NCBI GenBank assembly: GCA_030037105.1
Contig: JASHRY010000061.1
Span: 1 to 25,800 of the forward strand
Direction: 5' to 3'
Origin: Xanthobacteraceae bacterium
Lineage (GTDB): Bacteria > Pseudomonadota > Alphaproteobacteria > Rhizobiales > Xanthobacteraceae
DNA length: 25,800 bases
This document shows, piece by piece, positions 1-9,095 of this stretch. Position numbers and translations under genes: made by a program. How positions within the stretch are numbered: the stretch's first letter is position 1; each line of letters starts with the position of its first letter. The notes beneath the pieces are model-generated. The model did no database searches. It was given only the letters and a program-made list of their open reading frames with translations, and was not told the origin of the DNA.

Positions 1-1908
1 GCCGTCGGTTAGCCGTTGCTTGAGATTTTGTGCCTGGCCGCTCACGATCATCAGCAGATTGTTGAAGTCGTGAGCTATGCCGCCGGTCAACTGCCCGATA
101 GCCTCCATCTTCTGCAACTGGGCGGCCTGCCGTTGCGCCCGCTCAAGCGCGGCGGCCGCTTCGCGTTCCGCGGTGACGTGCCGGCCGGCGACGTAGATCC
201 GACCGTTGCTTGCCGTCATGGTCCATTGGATCCACCGCCAGGAACCGTCCTTGTGGCGGAACCGGTTTTCCATGCGAACGGTGGGCACTCCTTTGGCCAG
301 TTGCGCGCGACCTTCGCGCAAGCGTGGGGTGTCGTCCGGATGCCGCAATTCGCTCACGTGCATGGACTTGATCTCGCCCTCGGTCCAACCGAGCAATCTG
401 CTCCATGCCGGGTTGATGCTGAGGAAATAGCCGTCGAAGTCGAAGACCGCGAGCAGATCCTCGGAGACGTTCCAGATCTGGTCTCGCTCCAGCGTTCGCC
501 GTCCGACTTCGGCTTCCAACTTTTCGCTGAGCGTGCGTAGCTCCGCTTCGATTTCATTCCGCGCCTGCTCGGCCCGCATTCGCTCCAGGGCGAATCCGAG
601 CTGGCGGGCGAGCGTCAGGGCAAGATCCATGTCTTCGCCGTTGAAAGCGCGCGGCGTCTCGTAATAAGTCATGAATTTGCCGATGAGCCGCCCATGCGCC
701 ATGAGCGGAATGCAGGCGAATGCGCGGATGCCTTCCTGCGTGATGACGGCTTTGAGCGTTTCCGCGAGCTTCGTCCGATCGACATCCGCGACCAGCACGG
801 GAACGGGGTTTGTGTCATCGGCCGCCCAAGGCGAATGGCCCTCGGCCGCGCGGCGATAATCATCGGACAATCCGCGCCAAGCGACGAAACGCATCGTTCC
901 GTCCTCGTCGCCGCGCAGGATGGACGCGCGGCGGCAATGCAATGCGCAGGCAATCGCGTCCAAGGCTGCTTCATAGATGTCGGTCAAGGACGCCGCGCGA
1001 TAAAGCTTGTCGGTGAATTGATAGAGGGCGGCTTGCTCTTCGGCGCGCCTTGCCAATATGGCCTCGGTGCGCTTGCGCGCGGTGATGTCGCGCGCAATCT
1101 TCGATGCGCCGACGATCGTGCCGTGCTCGTCCTTGACCGGCGAAACGGTCAGCGAAATGTCGACGCGGTGGCCGTCCTTGTGGCGGCGGACGGTTTCGTA
1201 ATGCTCGACGCGCTCGCCGCGGCGGATGCGCTCGAGAATTCTCGGTTCCTCATCCTCAAGCTCCGGGGGAATGAGGATCGTGATCGACTTGCCGACCACC
1301 TCTTCGCTTGAATATCCGAAAAGGCGCCGGGCGGCGGGGTTCCAGCTGATAATGATGCCGTTGAGGTCTTTGCTGACAATGGCGTCATCGGACGATTCCA
1401 CGATGCTCGCGAGCTGGTGGCAGGCAAACTCGCCGCGCCTCTGCTCGCTGATTGCCACCAGGGAAGCGATCCTCCTTTCGATATTACTCGTCGCCCCCGG
1501 CTCCGGCCGGCACAGGTCCTGAAAGCTTGTCACTGCGCCGTGAATGCAGCCGGAAGGACCCCGGAGCGGCGCGACATTCATCAAGACGGACAGGCGGGAG
1601 CCATCGGGTCGCTCGATGACGAATTCGGCACCGGTCAAGTTTTCACCGTTGCGCAGCACCGCGGCAACGGGCAGGAGGCTTGGTGGAAGCGACGCTCCGT
1701 CGGGCTTACGCAGCGCAAATGCCCCGCCACATTGCTCGCTCGGGTCGCCAAGCCGCGGCGTCCGGCCCCAAAGCTCAGCGGCGCGCCGATTGTACCGGGT
1801 CACCGCGCCATCGGCCGAACAGACGCAAAGGCCGACCGGAATGGCATCCAACACGGTCTGTTCGACGGTAATTAAGGCGTCGATGCCCGAGGACGCCGAT
1901 GGACTCAT
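1..1908 (-). CDS. PAS/GAF multi-sensor histidine kinase, 3' end outside window (partial)
   Basis: The visible 636 codons read without a stop from ATG 1908 to the window edge. Two N-terminal PAS-like regions come first (about residues 10-125 and 163-280; the second ends in the typical ARDIT). A GAF domain (about 285-440), a short charged linker and a third PAS domain (about 470-582) follow. The fragment ends in a HisKA dimerisation helix with the H-box GQLTGGIAHDFNN; the phospho-accepting residue is His613. The ATPase domain, and a receiver domain if present, lie beyond position 1. No transmembrane segment is seen, so this should be a cytoplasmic sensor. The family autophosphorylates and passes the phosphate to a response regulator; the signal is unknown. 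ATG 1908 is preferred over the in-frame ATG at 1992 because a weak AAAGG precedes it. It is divergent from the MetE-like gene, and nothing ties it functionally to its neighbours. Confidence 0.88.
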   Translation of the reverse strand, partial: MSPSASSGIDALITVEQTVLDAIPVGLCVCSADGAVTRYNRRAAELWGRTPRLGDPSEQCGGAFALRKPDGASLPPSLLPVAAVLRNGENLTGAEFVIERPDGSRLSVLMNVAPLRGPSGCIHGAVTSFQDLCRPEPGATSNIERRIASLVAISEQRRGEFACHQLASIVESSDDAIVSKDLNGIIISWNPAARRLFGYSSEEVVGKSITILIPPELEDEEPRILERIRRGERVEHYETVRRHKDGHRVDISLTVSPVKDEHGTIVGASKIARDITARKRTEAILARRAEEQAALYQFTDKLYRAASLTDIYEAALDAIACALHCRRASILRGDEDGTMRFVAWRGLSDDYRRAAEGHSPWAADDTNPVPVLVADVDRTKLAETLKAVITQEGIRAFACIPLMAHGRLIGKFMTYYETPRAFNGEDMDLALTLARQLGFALERMRAEQARNEIEAELRTLSEKLEAEVGRRTLERDQIWNVSEDLLAVFDFDGYFLSINPAWSRLLGWTEGEIKSMHVSELRHPDDTPRLREGRAQLAKGVPTVRMENRFRHKDGSWRWIQWTMTASNGRIYVAGRHVTAEREAAAALERAQRQAAQLQKMEAIGQLTGGIAHDFNNLLMIVSGQAQNLKQRLTDG

Positions 1909-2193
1909 GGGCCTTTGGGCGGTCGTCACATTGCGGTCCCCCCCGGATGGGGAAAACGTGCCTCCGCCGACGAAGTTCCGGCCGGTTATCATTTTAACGA
2001 CGCAGATGACGTGACGGCGACTCGCAGCCAAGAGGCTACGGCCCACCGCACCGCCGGTCAGCCCAACTTTTGTAAATCCGACCGTGGGATTCGAGCGGCC
2101 GTTGCCATCGCCGCTTTCCGCTGCCGCACGGCACGGTATAAACTCGGCCGGCGAGCCGGCAGGGCTCGCGCGACATTTTGGGAGGTGTTGGAG

Positions 2194-3378
2194 ATGTATC
2201 GGGGCACCAAGGACATCATGCTGCCGACGACGATCACCGGCTCGCTGCCGCGGCCGAGCTGGTACACGGAGAATCTCGGCACCCGCATGTTCCTCGACGC
2301 GATGGTGAACCGCCGCTACCGCGAGCAATATATCGACACGCTCACCTGCTATCTGCGCGATCAGGAACTCGCCGGGCTCGATATCGTGACCGACGGCGAC
2401 TGCCGCTTCGACGACGATGTCGGCGGGCAAAGCTGGACCAGTTACCCGCCGCATCACATGAGCGGCTACGAGCGCGCCAACCCGCGGCCGACGCCGGCCG
2501 GGCGCGGCGGCTTGTGGTTTCCGCGCGGCCACATCCTGCACGATTATCTCGAAGCGCGAGTGATGCCGACCATCATCGGTCCGGTCGGACGCGGCGACCT
2601 GCAATACACCGCGCTGTGGAAGACCGCGCAGCGGCTCACCACGCGACCGGTGAAGTTCGGCGCGGTCTGCGCGGAGCTTGTCGCCTTCGCTTCCCAGGAC
2701 CGGCACTACAAGAGCGTGCCCGATCGCATTCTCGCAATCGCCGATGCTTTCAACCAAGAATACAATGAGCTTGCCGATGCCGGCTGTCCGGTCATCCAAA
2801 TCGAGGAGCCGCAGCTTCATTTCCTCGCCGTGCGCAAAATCCAGGACAGCGTGATCACCCCGGACTTGATGGTCGAGGTGTTCAATCGCACAGTGAAGGG
2901 CTTGCGAGCCAAGACCGAAGTGTGGGCCCATACCTGCTGGGGGAATCCCTCGCAACAGCGGATGCACGCGCAGATTCAAAGCTACAAGCCGGTGCTGGAG
3001 ACCTACAACAAAGTGGACGCCGACGTGATTACTTTCGAATCGGCGAGTTCCGGCGGCATGGATCTGGAGGCGATCGGCAAGACCATCAAGGACAAGAAGA
3101 TTGCAATCGGCGTCATCGACCACCACACGCTGCAGGTGGAAACGCCGGACGAGGTGGCGGCCCACATCCGCACCGCACTCAAATACATTGTGCCGGAACG
3201 ACTGGTGATTTCGTCCGACTGCGGCATGGGGCGCGAGGGCATGAGCCGTCGTCACGCCTTCTACAAGATGGTGTCGCTGGTGCTCGGCACCAACATGGTG
3301 CGCAAGGAGCTGGGACTCCCGCAGGCCCAATGCCTCGCCGCCGACGAGCGCTATTCGCTCGTGGTGCCGGCGAAATAA
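2194..3378 (+). CDS. Single-domain (core) MetE-like methyltransferase family protein
   Basis: This 394-residue protein covers only the C-terminal catalytic half of cobalamin-independent methionine synthase (UROD/MetE-like barrel). It opens with TTITGSLPRP, typical of short MetE paralogues. The four MetE zinc ligands can be placed: His246 and Cys248 in HTCWGN, Glu282 in FESAS and Cys343 in SSDCGMG. It should therefore bind zinc and activate a thiol. The family moves methyl groups to homocysteine, but relatives such as epoxyalkane:CoM transferase use other thiols, so the substrate is open. The start at 2194 is set by GGGAGG at 2180-2185; an upstream in-frame extension would run into the divergent kinase gene and has no ribosome site. 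Its 3' end faces the acyl-CoA ligase across 21 bases. A second paralogue lies at 22539-23711. Confidence 0.85.
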   Translation: MYRGTKDIMLPTTITGSLPRPSWYTENLGTRMFLDAMVNRRYREQYIDTLTCYLRDQELAGLDIVTDGDCRFDDDVGGQSWTSYPPHHMSGYERANPRPTPAGRGGLWFPRGHILHDYLEARVMPTIIGPVGRGDLQYTALWKTAQRLTTRPVKFGAVCAELVAFASQDRHYKSVPDRILAIADAFNQEYNELADAGCPVIQIEEPQLHFLAVRKIQDSVITPDLMVEVFNRTVKGLRAKTEVWAHTCWGNPSQQRMHAQIQSYKPVLETYNKVDADVITFESASSGGMDLEAIGKTIKDKKIAIGVIDHHTLQVETPDEVAAHIRTALKYIVPERLVISSDCGMGREGMSRRHAFYKMVSLVLGTNMVRKELGLPQAQCLAADERYSLVVPAK

Positions 3379-3399
3379 AGCATCGACGCCACGCGTTAC

Positions 3400-5028
3400 T
3401 CACGATGTGCGGGGCGGATTGTGGCGCGCTAGGACCCAGTCGCGCAGGATGTGACGACGCAACTTTCCCGTTCCCGTCATGGGAAATTCATCGAAACGCT
3501 CGATCGTTTCCGGCAATTTGTAATCGGCGATCTGGCCCTTAAGGAACGCGACGGCCTCTTTCAGAGACAAATGGCGCCCTGCCTTGGGAATAATGCAGAG
3601 GCAATTACGTTCTCCAAGTCGGGCGTCTGGAATCCCGACCATCGCCGCATGCAGCACGTTGGGGTGGGTGTAGAGAATTTCCTCCACTTCGCGCGGAAAA
3701 AATTTTTTGCCGCCGCGGTTGATGATCTCCTTGCTGCGTCCGACAATTTGAACGTTGTGATCGGCATCAGCGAAGCGCGCGAGGTCGCCGGTGCGAAACC
3801 AGCCGTCGGCGGTAAAGGAAGCGGCATTGGCGCCCGGATTATTGTGATAGCCGAGATGGACGGTCGGCCCGCGCGCGGCAATTTCTCCGACCTCGCCGAA
3901 GGGCACGTCTTTTCCGGAACCATCGAGGATACGTAATTCCATACCGTCGATCAGGCGGCCAATGGTGCCGTTCACTTTTTCCGGATCATCGGTAAGACGC
4001 GTGTAGGTGTGGAATCCGGTCTCCAGCATGCCGTAGAGCTCGATCAGATGCCCCTTGGCTCGCGCTTGGTAGTCGCGGATGGTCTCGATCGCGGCCGACG
4101 CTCCGCCGGTGATCACCACGCGCAACGAGCGGATGTCGAAACGTCCGAGCGCCGGTTCGGCGAGCATCGAAACGATCGCCGCCGGGGAAGTTGGAATATA
4201 GCTGACGCGTTCGCGCTCGATCGTCTCCAGTGCCGCCGTCGCCGAAAACCGTTCCATAAGCACGGCGCGGGCGCCCGCCATGATGGTCTGCATCAGTGTG
4301 ATGTAGCCCCAGTTGAGCCCGACCGGCAGATAGGTCAGCAACACATCGCGCTCGCTCACTGCCATGTCGCGGTTGAGGATAAGCAGCGCATAGAGCGTGG
4401 TGTTGAAGCTGTGCAGAACGCACTTCGGATCGCCGGTCGTGCCGGAGGTGAAGGCCATCCGGAACACTTCGTTGGGATCCATGCGGACGCGGTGCTCGGC
4501 AGCAAGCGGCGGGCAGGAACGACGCTCGTCGAGATCATGAGCGCCGCTCGTTCCTCCCCCGGTCACGATCAGATGCGCGAGGCCCGGTACCGAAGCGCGC
4601 AAGGCCTTGGCCATCGCCGCATAATCGAACCCCTTAAACTCGCTCGGAAAGACGTAGGCCCGGCTTCCTGAGAATTTGAGGATGTAATCGAGTTCGCGGG
4701 CGCGGAAATCGGGGTTCACCTTGTTGGCGATCGCCCCGATCAGTTCGAGCGCGAAAAAAGCGACCGCAAACTCGATGCGGTTCGGCAATTGGATGGTGAC
4801 CACGTCGCCGCGCTTGACGCCGATGCGGCGATAAAGCTCGGCACAGCGCAGAATCTCCTCCTTGAGCGCGCCGTAGCCGATGCGGCGCTTCGCATCGGCG
4901 AAGACCTCCCTCTCTGGATGCGCCGCGGCCTGCTGCTCGATCACGTCGAAGAAGGTCTTGTTCATCCACAGTCCCGACGCCGTGTAGCGCCGCGCCAATT
5001 CCGGTTTGATCATATTGACGTAAGTCAT
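3400..5028 (-). CDS. Acyl/aryl-CoA ligase (class I adenylate-forming enzyme)
   Basis: This 542-residue ANL-superfamily enzyme would activate a carboxylic acid to an acyl-AMP and then a CoA thioester in the cytoplasm. Visible motifs are the P-loop TSGTTGDPK (194-202), ELYGMLETG, GWFRTGDLA, the hinge motif GRSKEIINRGGKKFFP and the catalytic lysine Lys522 in PMTGTGKLRR. Sequence style resembles cyclohexanecarboxylate-, cinnamate- and dihydroxybenzoate-type ligases rather than long-chain fatty acyl-CoA synthetases, but the substrate cannot be read off. ATG 5028 is chosen because GAGG lies eight bases upstream and overlaps the SDR stop codon, suggesting translational coupling; an ATG at 5067 would overlap the SDR gene by 29 bases. 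It is the last gene of the transporter operon. The hinge motif is encoded by an unusual A6T6 tract at 3697-3708. Confidence 0.9.
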   Translation of the reverse strand: MTYVNMIKPELARRYTASGLWMNKTFFDVIEQQAAAHPEREVFADAKRRIGYGALKEEILRCAELYRRIGVKRGDVVTIQLPNRIEFAVAFFALELIGAIANKVNPDFRARELDYILKFSGSRAYVFPSEFKGFDYAAMAKALRASVPGLAHLIVTGGGTSGAHDLDERRSCPPLAAEHRVRMDPNEVFRMAFTSGTTGDPKCVLHSFNTTLYALLILNRDMAVSERDVLLTYLPVGLNWGYITLMQTIMAGARAVLMERFSATAALETIERERVSYIPTSPAAIVSMLAEPALGRFDIRSLRVVITGGASAAIETIRDYQARAKGHLIELYGMLETGFHTYTRLTDDPEKVNGTIGRLIDGMELRILDGSGKDVPFGEVGEIAARGPTVHLGYHNNPGANAASFTADGWFRTGDLARFADADHNVQIVGRSKEIINRGGKKFFPREVEEILYTHPNVLHAAMVGIPDARLGERNCLCIIPKAGRHLSLKEAVAFLKGQIADYKLPETIERFDEFPMTGTGKLRRHILRDWVLARHNPPRTS

Positions 5029-5038
5029 GGGACGCGCC

Positions 5039-5818
5039 TCATCGAAGTCCGCGAAACAGGCCGCCATCGACCTGAATCGCGGTGCCGGTGATATAGCTGC
5101 CGCACGGCGACACGAGGAAAACAGCTAGGCGGGCGACATCCTCGACCGACCCGATGCGCCGCATCGGCACTTCGTTCGCAAGCTTGGCCCGCATGACCGT
5201 TTCATCCTTGCCATCGGCGGCGAAGACTTTTCGCAATCGTGCGGTCTCGATGTAGCCCGGACAGATCGTGTTGACGTTGACCCCGGCGGCGGCAAGCTCG
5301 AGCGACAATGTCTTGGCGTATCCGATCACCGCGTCCCAAGTCGCGACGGAGAGACCGAAGCCGGGGACCGGTTGAATTGCCGAAGTGGCGGCGATGTTGA
5401 GCACGGCGCCGCCGCCGCGCGCCTTGATGTGCGGCACGGCGGCGCGGCACATGCGCACGACATACATCAGGTTTCGATCGATCGCCTGCTGCCAGGCGGC
5501 GTCGTCGAAGCCGATCAGATCGCCCAGCGGTGGCGCGCCGTCGTTGTTGACGAGGATGTCGAGGCCCCCGTAATGCGCCGTGGTTCTGGCCACGACCTGG
5601 AGGCAATCCGCCGCGCGGCGACAGTCGGCCGGCAACGCCAACGGCTCGGCTCCCGTCTCGGAGCGAAGGCGTTCGCACGCCTCGCGCAACAGCGGCTCGC
5701 GGCGCGCTGTGACGGCGAGCTTGACACCTTCCGCCGCCAGGGTTCGTGCAATGCCGTAGCCGATACCCTGGCTTGCGCCGCCGACGATGGCAATCTTGTC
5801 CTTGAGTTTCAGGTCCAC
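5039..5818 (-). CDS. SDR-family protein with non-canonical active site
   Basis: The 259-residue Rossmann-fold protein starts at GTG 5818 and overlaps the amidohydrolase gene by 10 bases. The cofactor motif GGASQGIG (13-20) and the NNDG variant of NNAG (91-94) are present, as is the C-terminal PGYIET and the ITGTAIQVDGG end, so the fold and NAD(P) site look intact. The region that normally carries YxxxK reads GLSVATWDAVIGYAK. Aligned on AVIG, the catalytic Tyr is Ser157 and the Lys is Trp161. This resembles the beta-ketoacyl-reductase-like SDR subgroup known to lack the perfect tetrad. Operon position between an amidohydrolase and a CoA ligase suggests a step on the same compound, but ordinary Tyr/Lys hydride chemistry should not be assumed. 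Confidence 0.88.
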   Translation of the reverse strand: MDLKLKDKIAIVGGASQGIGYGIARTLAAEGVKLAVTARREPLLREACERLRSETGAEPLALPADCRRAADCLQVVARTTAHYGGLDILVNNDGAPPLGDLIGFDDAAWQQAIDRNLMYVVRMCRAAVPHIKARGGGAVLNIAATSAIQPVPGFGLSVATWDAVIGYAKTLSLELAAAGVNVNTICPGYIETARLRKVFAADGKDETVMRAKLANEVPMRRIGSVEDVARLAVFLVSPCGSYITGTAIQVDGGLFRGLR

Positions 5819-6675
5819 GACAGCCCCAGGGATTGAAGAAATGTTTCGGCATTGAGGTGAAAAAGCTTTTCCAGCATCTCCGGCGCATAGCCCTCGGCGA
5901 GCCAATCCTTCGTCAGTCGCTCATAACCGAATAAGGGATAGTCGCCGCCGAACATGACCCGATCCTTCAGCCGGCGCGGAATTTCGTGCTTGAGATCGGC
6001 GCTATGGTACTTCGGCGACCAGCCGTGTAGCTCGTACCAAATGTTCCGTTTGTGCAGCAGCACGGCAATCGTTTCGGTCTGCCAGGGCCATCCCGGACGC
6101 GCTGCCACTATCGTCAGCTCGGGATAGTGCGCCGCGACCAGGTCGAGATGGCGCGGATGACAGTTGTCGAGAATCACGCCGTCGCCGCCGGGCAGGCCCG
6201 CCCCCAATCCGGTGGTGCCGACGAAAATGAGCACCGGGATGCCGGCGTCGATGCACAATTTGTAGAAGGGAGCATAGGACGGATCGCTCGCCGGCAGCGA
6301 TTTCGAGCCGGAGACCGCGTAACCGACAAAACCGACGCGGTGATCGATACAGCGGCGCAGCTCCTTGACGCCGGCATCGCCCATGCCGGGATCGACGTGG
6401 AACCAGTGTCCTAAAATGGCATTCCGGTAAGCGCGTTCGGTCGTGAACGAATAATCGTGGAGGCTTTGCATCTCGTCGAGCGGCAAGAACTTGGAGAAGC
6501 CGAGATCAAGGATCGCCCGAACATTGTTGGCGAGGAAATAGCGCGCCATCTCGCCTTCGCTCATATAGGTCGGGTCCGAGTTCCAGGTCGCGCGTTGCTG
6601 CGCCAATTCCGCCGCCGACCGGAGCGGAAAGCCGCGCTTGGTGCCCCAATGGGAGTGCATGTCGATGATCTTCAT
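5809..6675 (-). CDS. Amidohydrolase-2 (ACMSD-like) family protein
   Basis: The 288-residue TIM-barrel protein starts with MKIIDMHSHWG, the HxH metal motif (His7, His9), and ends with MFGGDYPLF (Asp245), both typical of the PF04909 family of hydrolases and decarboxylases. Two expected histidines are absent. The usual PVLxHxGTTG reads PVLIFVGTTG (Phe151), and the usual AHPxWPW reads ARPGWPW (Arg193). These correspond to the third metal ligand and a catalytic histidine in ACMSD-like enzymes. The protein may be a divergent subfamily or use other residues such as His173 or His176. ATG 6675 lies two bases after the livF stop, in a co-translated operon. A longer reading from 6924 has an arginine-rich N-terminus typical of out-of-frame GC-rich DNA and is not accepted. 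Confidence 0.85.
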   Translation of the reverse strand: MKIIDMHSHWGTKRGFPLRSAAELAQQRATWNSDPTYMSEGEMARYFLANNVRAILDLGFSKFLPLDEMQSLHDYSFTTERAYRNAILGHWFHVDPGMGDAGVKELRRCIDHRVGFVGYAVSGSKSLPASDPSYAPFYKLCIDAGIPVLIFVGTTGLGAGLPGGDGVILDNCHPRHLDLVAAHYPELTIVAARPGWPWQTETIAVLLHKRNIWYELHGWSPKYHSADLKHEIPRRLKDRVMFGGDYPLFGYERLTKDWLAEGYAPEMLEKLFHLNAETFLQSLGLSWT

Positions 6676-6677
6676 TC

Positions 6678-7377
<700 letters not shown>

Positions 7378-7385
<8 letters not shown>

Positions 7386-8148
7386 CGTGCTCTTCGCCGA
7401 GATAGGCGTCCACGACCAGCGGATTGTCACGAATTTCGGCCGGCGTTCCGTCGGCGATGATGCGACCCTGATGCAGCACGGTAATTCGCTCCGCGAAGCG
7501 CATCATGACGCGCATATTGTGCTCGACGAGCAAAAGCGTGATGTCGCGTTCGCGCGCCTGTTTCCGAATAGTCCTGACGGCCACCTCGGCCTCGCCCTCG
7601 CTCATGCCCGATATCGGCTCGTCGAGCAGGAGCAGGCGCGGCCGCACCGCCAGCGCGCGAGCCAGATCGACACGCTTCTGGACGCCGAACGGCAGGTCGC
7701 AAACGGCCTCGGTCGCGATCGGGCGCAGATCGAATACTTCGAGAAGCTCCATCGCTTCGCGCCGCGCGACCGCTTCGACACGTCGAGCTCGGCCCCAACC
7801 GAACGCGGCAGCCGCAACGCCGTACCTATGATGAACATAAAGACCGGTGAGAACGTTATCGAGCACGGTCTCTTCACGGAACAGCTCGATGTGTTGAAAT
7901 GTCCGCCCGATGCCGCGGGCGGAAATGACATCAGGCGGAAACGTGGTGATCTCTTGATCGTTGAAGGTGATCACGCCGCTGTTCAGCCGGACGATTCCGG
8001 TGATCGCATTGATCAGCGATGTCTTGCCCGCGCCATTCGGCCCGATCAGCCCACGAATCTCGCCGGCCTCCACCCGCATCGTCACGTCACGTACCGCGGT
8101 GACGCCGCCGAAGTTGATCGAGACGCCGTCAAGCGCGAGCAGGCTCAC
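7378..8148 (-). CDS. livG: Branched-chain amino acid-type ABC transporter ATP-binding protein (LivG-like)
   Basis: The 256-residue second ATPase has Walker A GPNGAGKTS (36-44), the Q-loop region GIGRTFQHIELF, the LivG-style degenerate signature LPFGVQKRVDLARAL and Walker B LLLLDEP, and ends with the LivG-type DAYLGEE. GTG 8148 overlaps the livM stop as GTGA, a typical coupled junction. The same frame stays open far upstream through livM and livH, but that translation is not protein-like. It pairs with LivF at the membrane. Confidence 0.92.
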
Positions 8149-9089
8149 GACGGCCGTTCCGTCTTGCCGTACCAGCGGTTGAGTGGCCGAGCCAGCGAAC
8201 CGGCGATTCCTTTCGGCGCCAGGATAAGGACACCGAGCAGGATGGCGCCGTAAACGACATCGCTGTATTCCTCCGCGCCGCGTAACGCCTCGGGCAACAA
8301 CGTCAGGACAATCGCGCCGACGACAGAGCCCGCGACCGAGCCGAGGCCGCCGACGGCAATGAACGTGATCTGACGCAGGGACGCCGAGATGTCGAACTCG
8401 GTCGGATCGATGAAACCGACCACAGCGGTGAATAGTCCCCCGGCCAGCCCCGCAAATGCGGCGGCGATCGAAAACGCCAGGAGTTTTGTTCGGCCGGGCG
8501 AGATCGCCAGCGCCTGCGCCGCGATCACGCTCTGCCGCACCGCATTGAAGGCGCGGCCGTAACGCGAGCGCTGAATGCCCAAGCCGGCATGGACGGCAAG
8601 CACTGCGACGCCAAGAACAAAATAATAAAGCGCGCCTGCGTTCAGCCGCAAACCGACAAGCTCCGGCTTCGCCAAGCTGAGGCCACGCACGCCCCCGGTT
8701 ATTTCTGGAAATTCCTCGATGAGGATCGATACCATCGCAAGAAAGCCGAGCGTGACCAGAGCGAGATAAAGACCGGAAAGCCGTCGCGCCGGGTATCCCA
8801 ACGCCGCTCCCAGAACCGTGGTCGCGGTCACGCCGAGCGGGAGCGCGAGGAGGTAAGTGACGGCAAGGCGCGTCGTCAAAAGCGCGGTCGTATAAGCGCC
8901 GATCGCCATGAGCGAGGCGTGGCACAGCGAAATCTGCCCGCAATTTCCGGTCAGCAGATTGAGCCCGATAGCGGCGACGATATTGATCAGGACCAGCTCG
9001 GCCAGATAGATCTGATAGCTGCTGCCGAACAGAGGCAACACCAGAAACAGCACCATGACGATCGTGATGAAGACATACGACAGGCGCAT
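8145..9089 (-). CDS. livM: Branched-chain amino acid-type ABC transporter permease (LivM-like)
   Basis: The 314-residue integral membrane protein has many hydrophobic helices and the LivM landmarks GLNLLTGNCGQISLCHA near residues 42-58, GLYLALVTLGF and RSRYGRAFNAVRQS, and ends in the common APKGIAGSL segment. It forms half of the translocation channel with LivH. The usual LivM string is GQxSLGHA; here SLCHA has Cys in place of Gly, a small variation. It begins six bases after the livH stop. Confidence 0.93.
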   Translation of the reverse strand: MRLSYVFITIVMVLFLVLPLFGSSYQIYLAELVLINIVAAIGLNLLTGNCGQISLCHASLMAIGAYTTALLTTRLAVTYLLALPLGVTATTVLGAALGYPARRLSGLYLALVTLGFLAMVSILIEEFPEITGGVRGLSLAKPELVGLRLNAGALYYFVLGVAVLAVHAGLGIQRSRYGRAFNAVRQSVIAAQALAISPGRTKLLAFSIAAAFAGLAGGLFTAVVGFIDPTEFDISASLRQITFIAVGGLGSVAGSVVGAIVLTLLPEALRGAEEYSDVVYGAILLGVLILAPKGIAGSLARPLNRWYGKTERPS

Positions 9090-9095
9090 CGCGAG

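Noticed and set aside
16..540. 174-residue plus-strand reading
   Set aside because: It is antisense to the histidine kinase, whose H-box and PAS domains are unmistakable on the minus strand.
2137..2142. TATAAA as -10 box for the MetE-like gene
   Set aside because: No acceptable -35 box at 16-18 bases upstream; too weak to annotate.
1915..2193. 93-residue N-terminal extension of the MetE-like protein
   Set aside because: No family similarity and no ribosome site, whereas GGGAGG precedes ATG 2194, and it would nearly abut the divergent kinase start.
3379..3425. Possible bidirectional terminator between the MetE-like gene and the ligase
   Set aside because: Only a five-pair CATCG/CGATG match with a long loop and no T-run.
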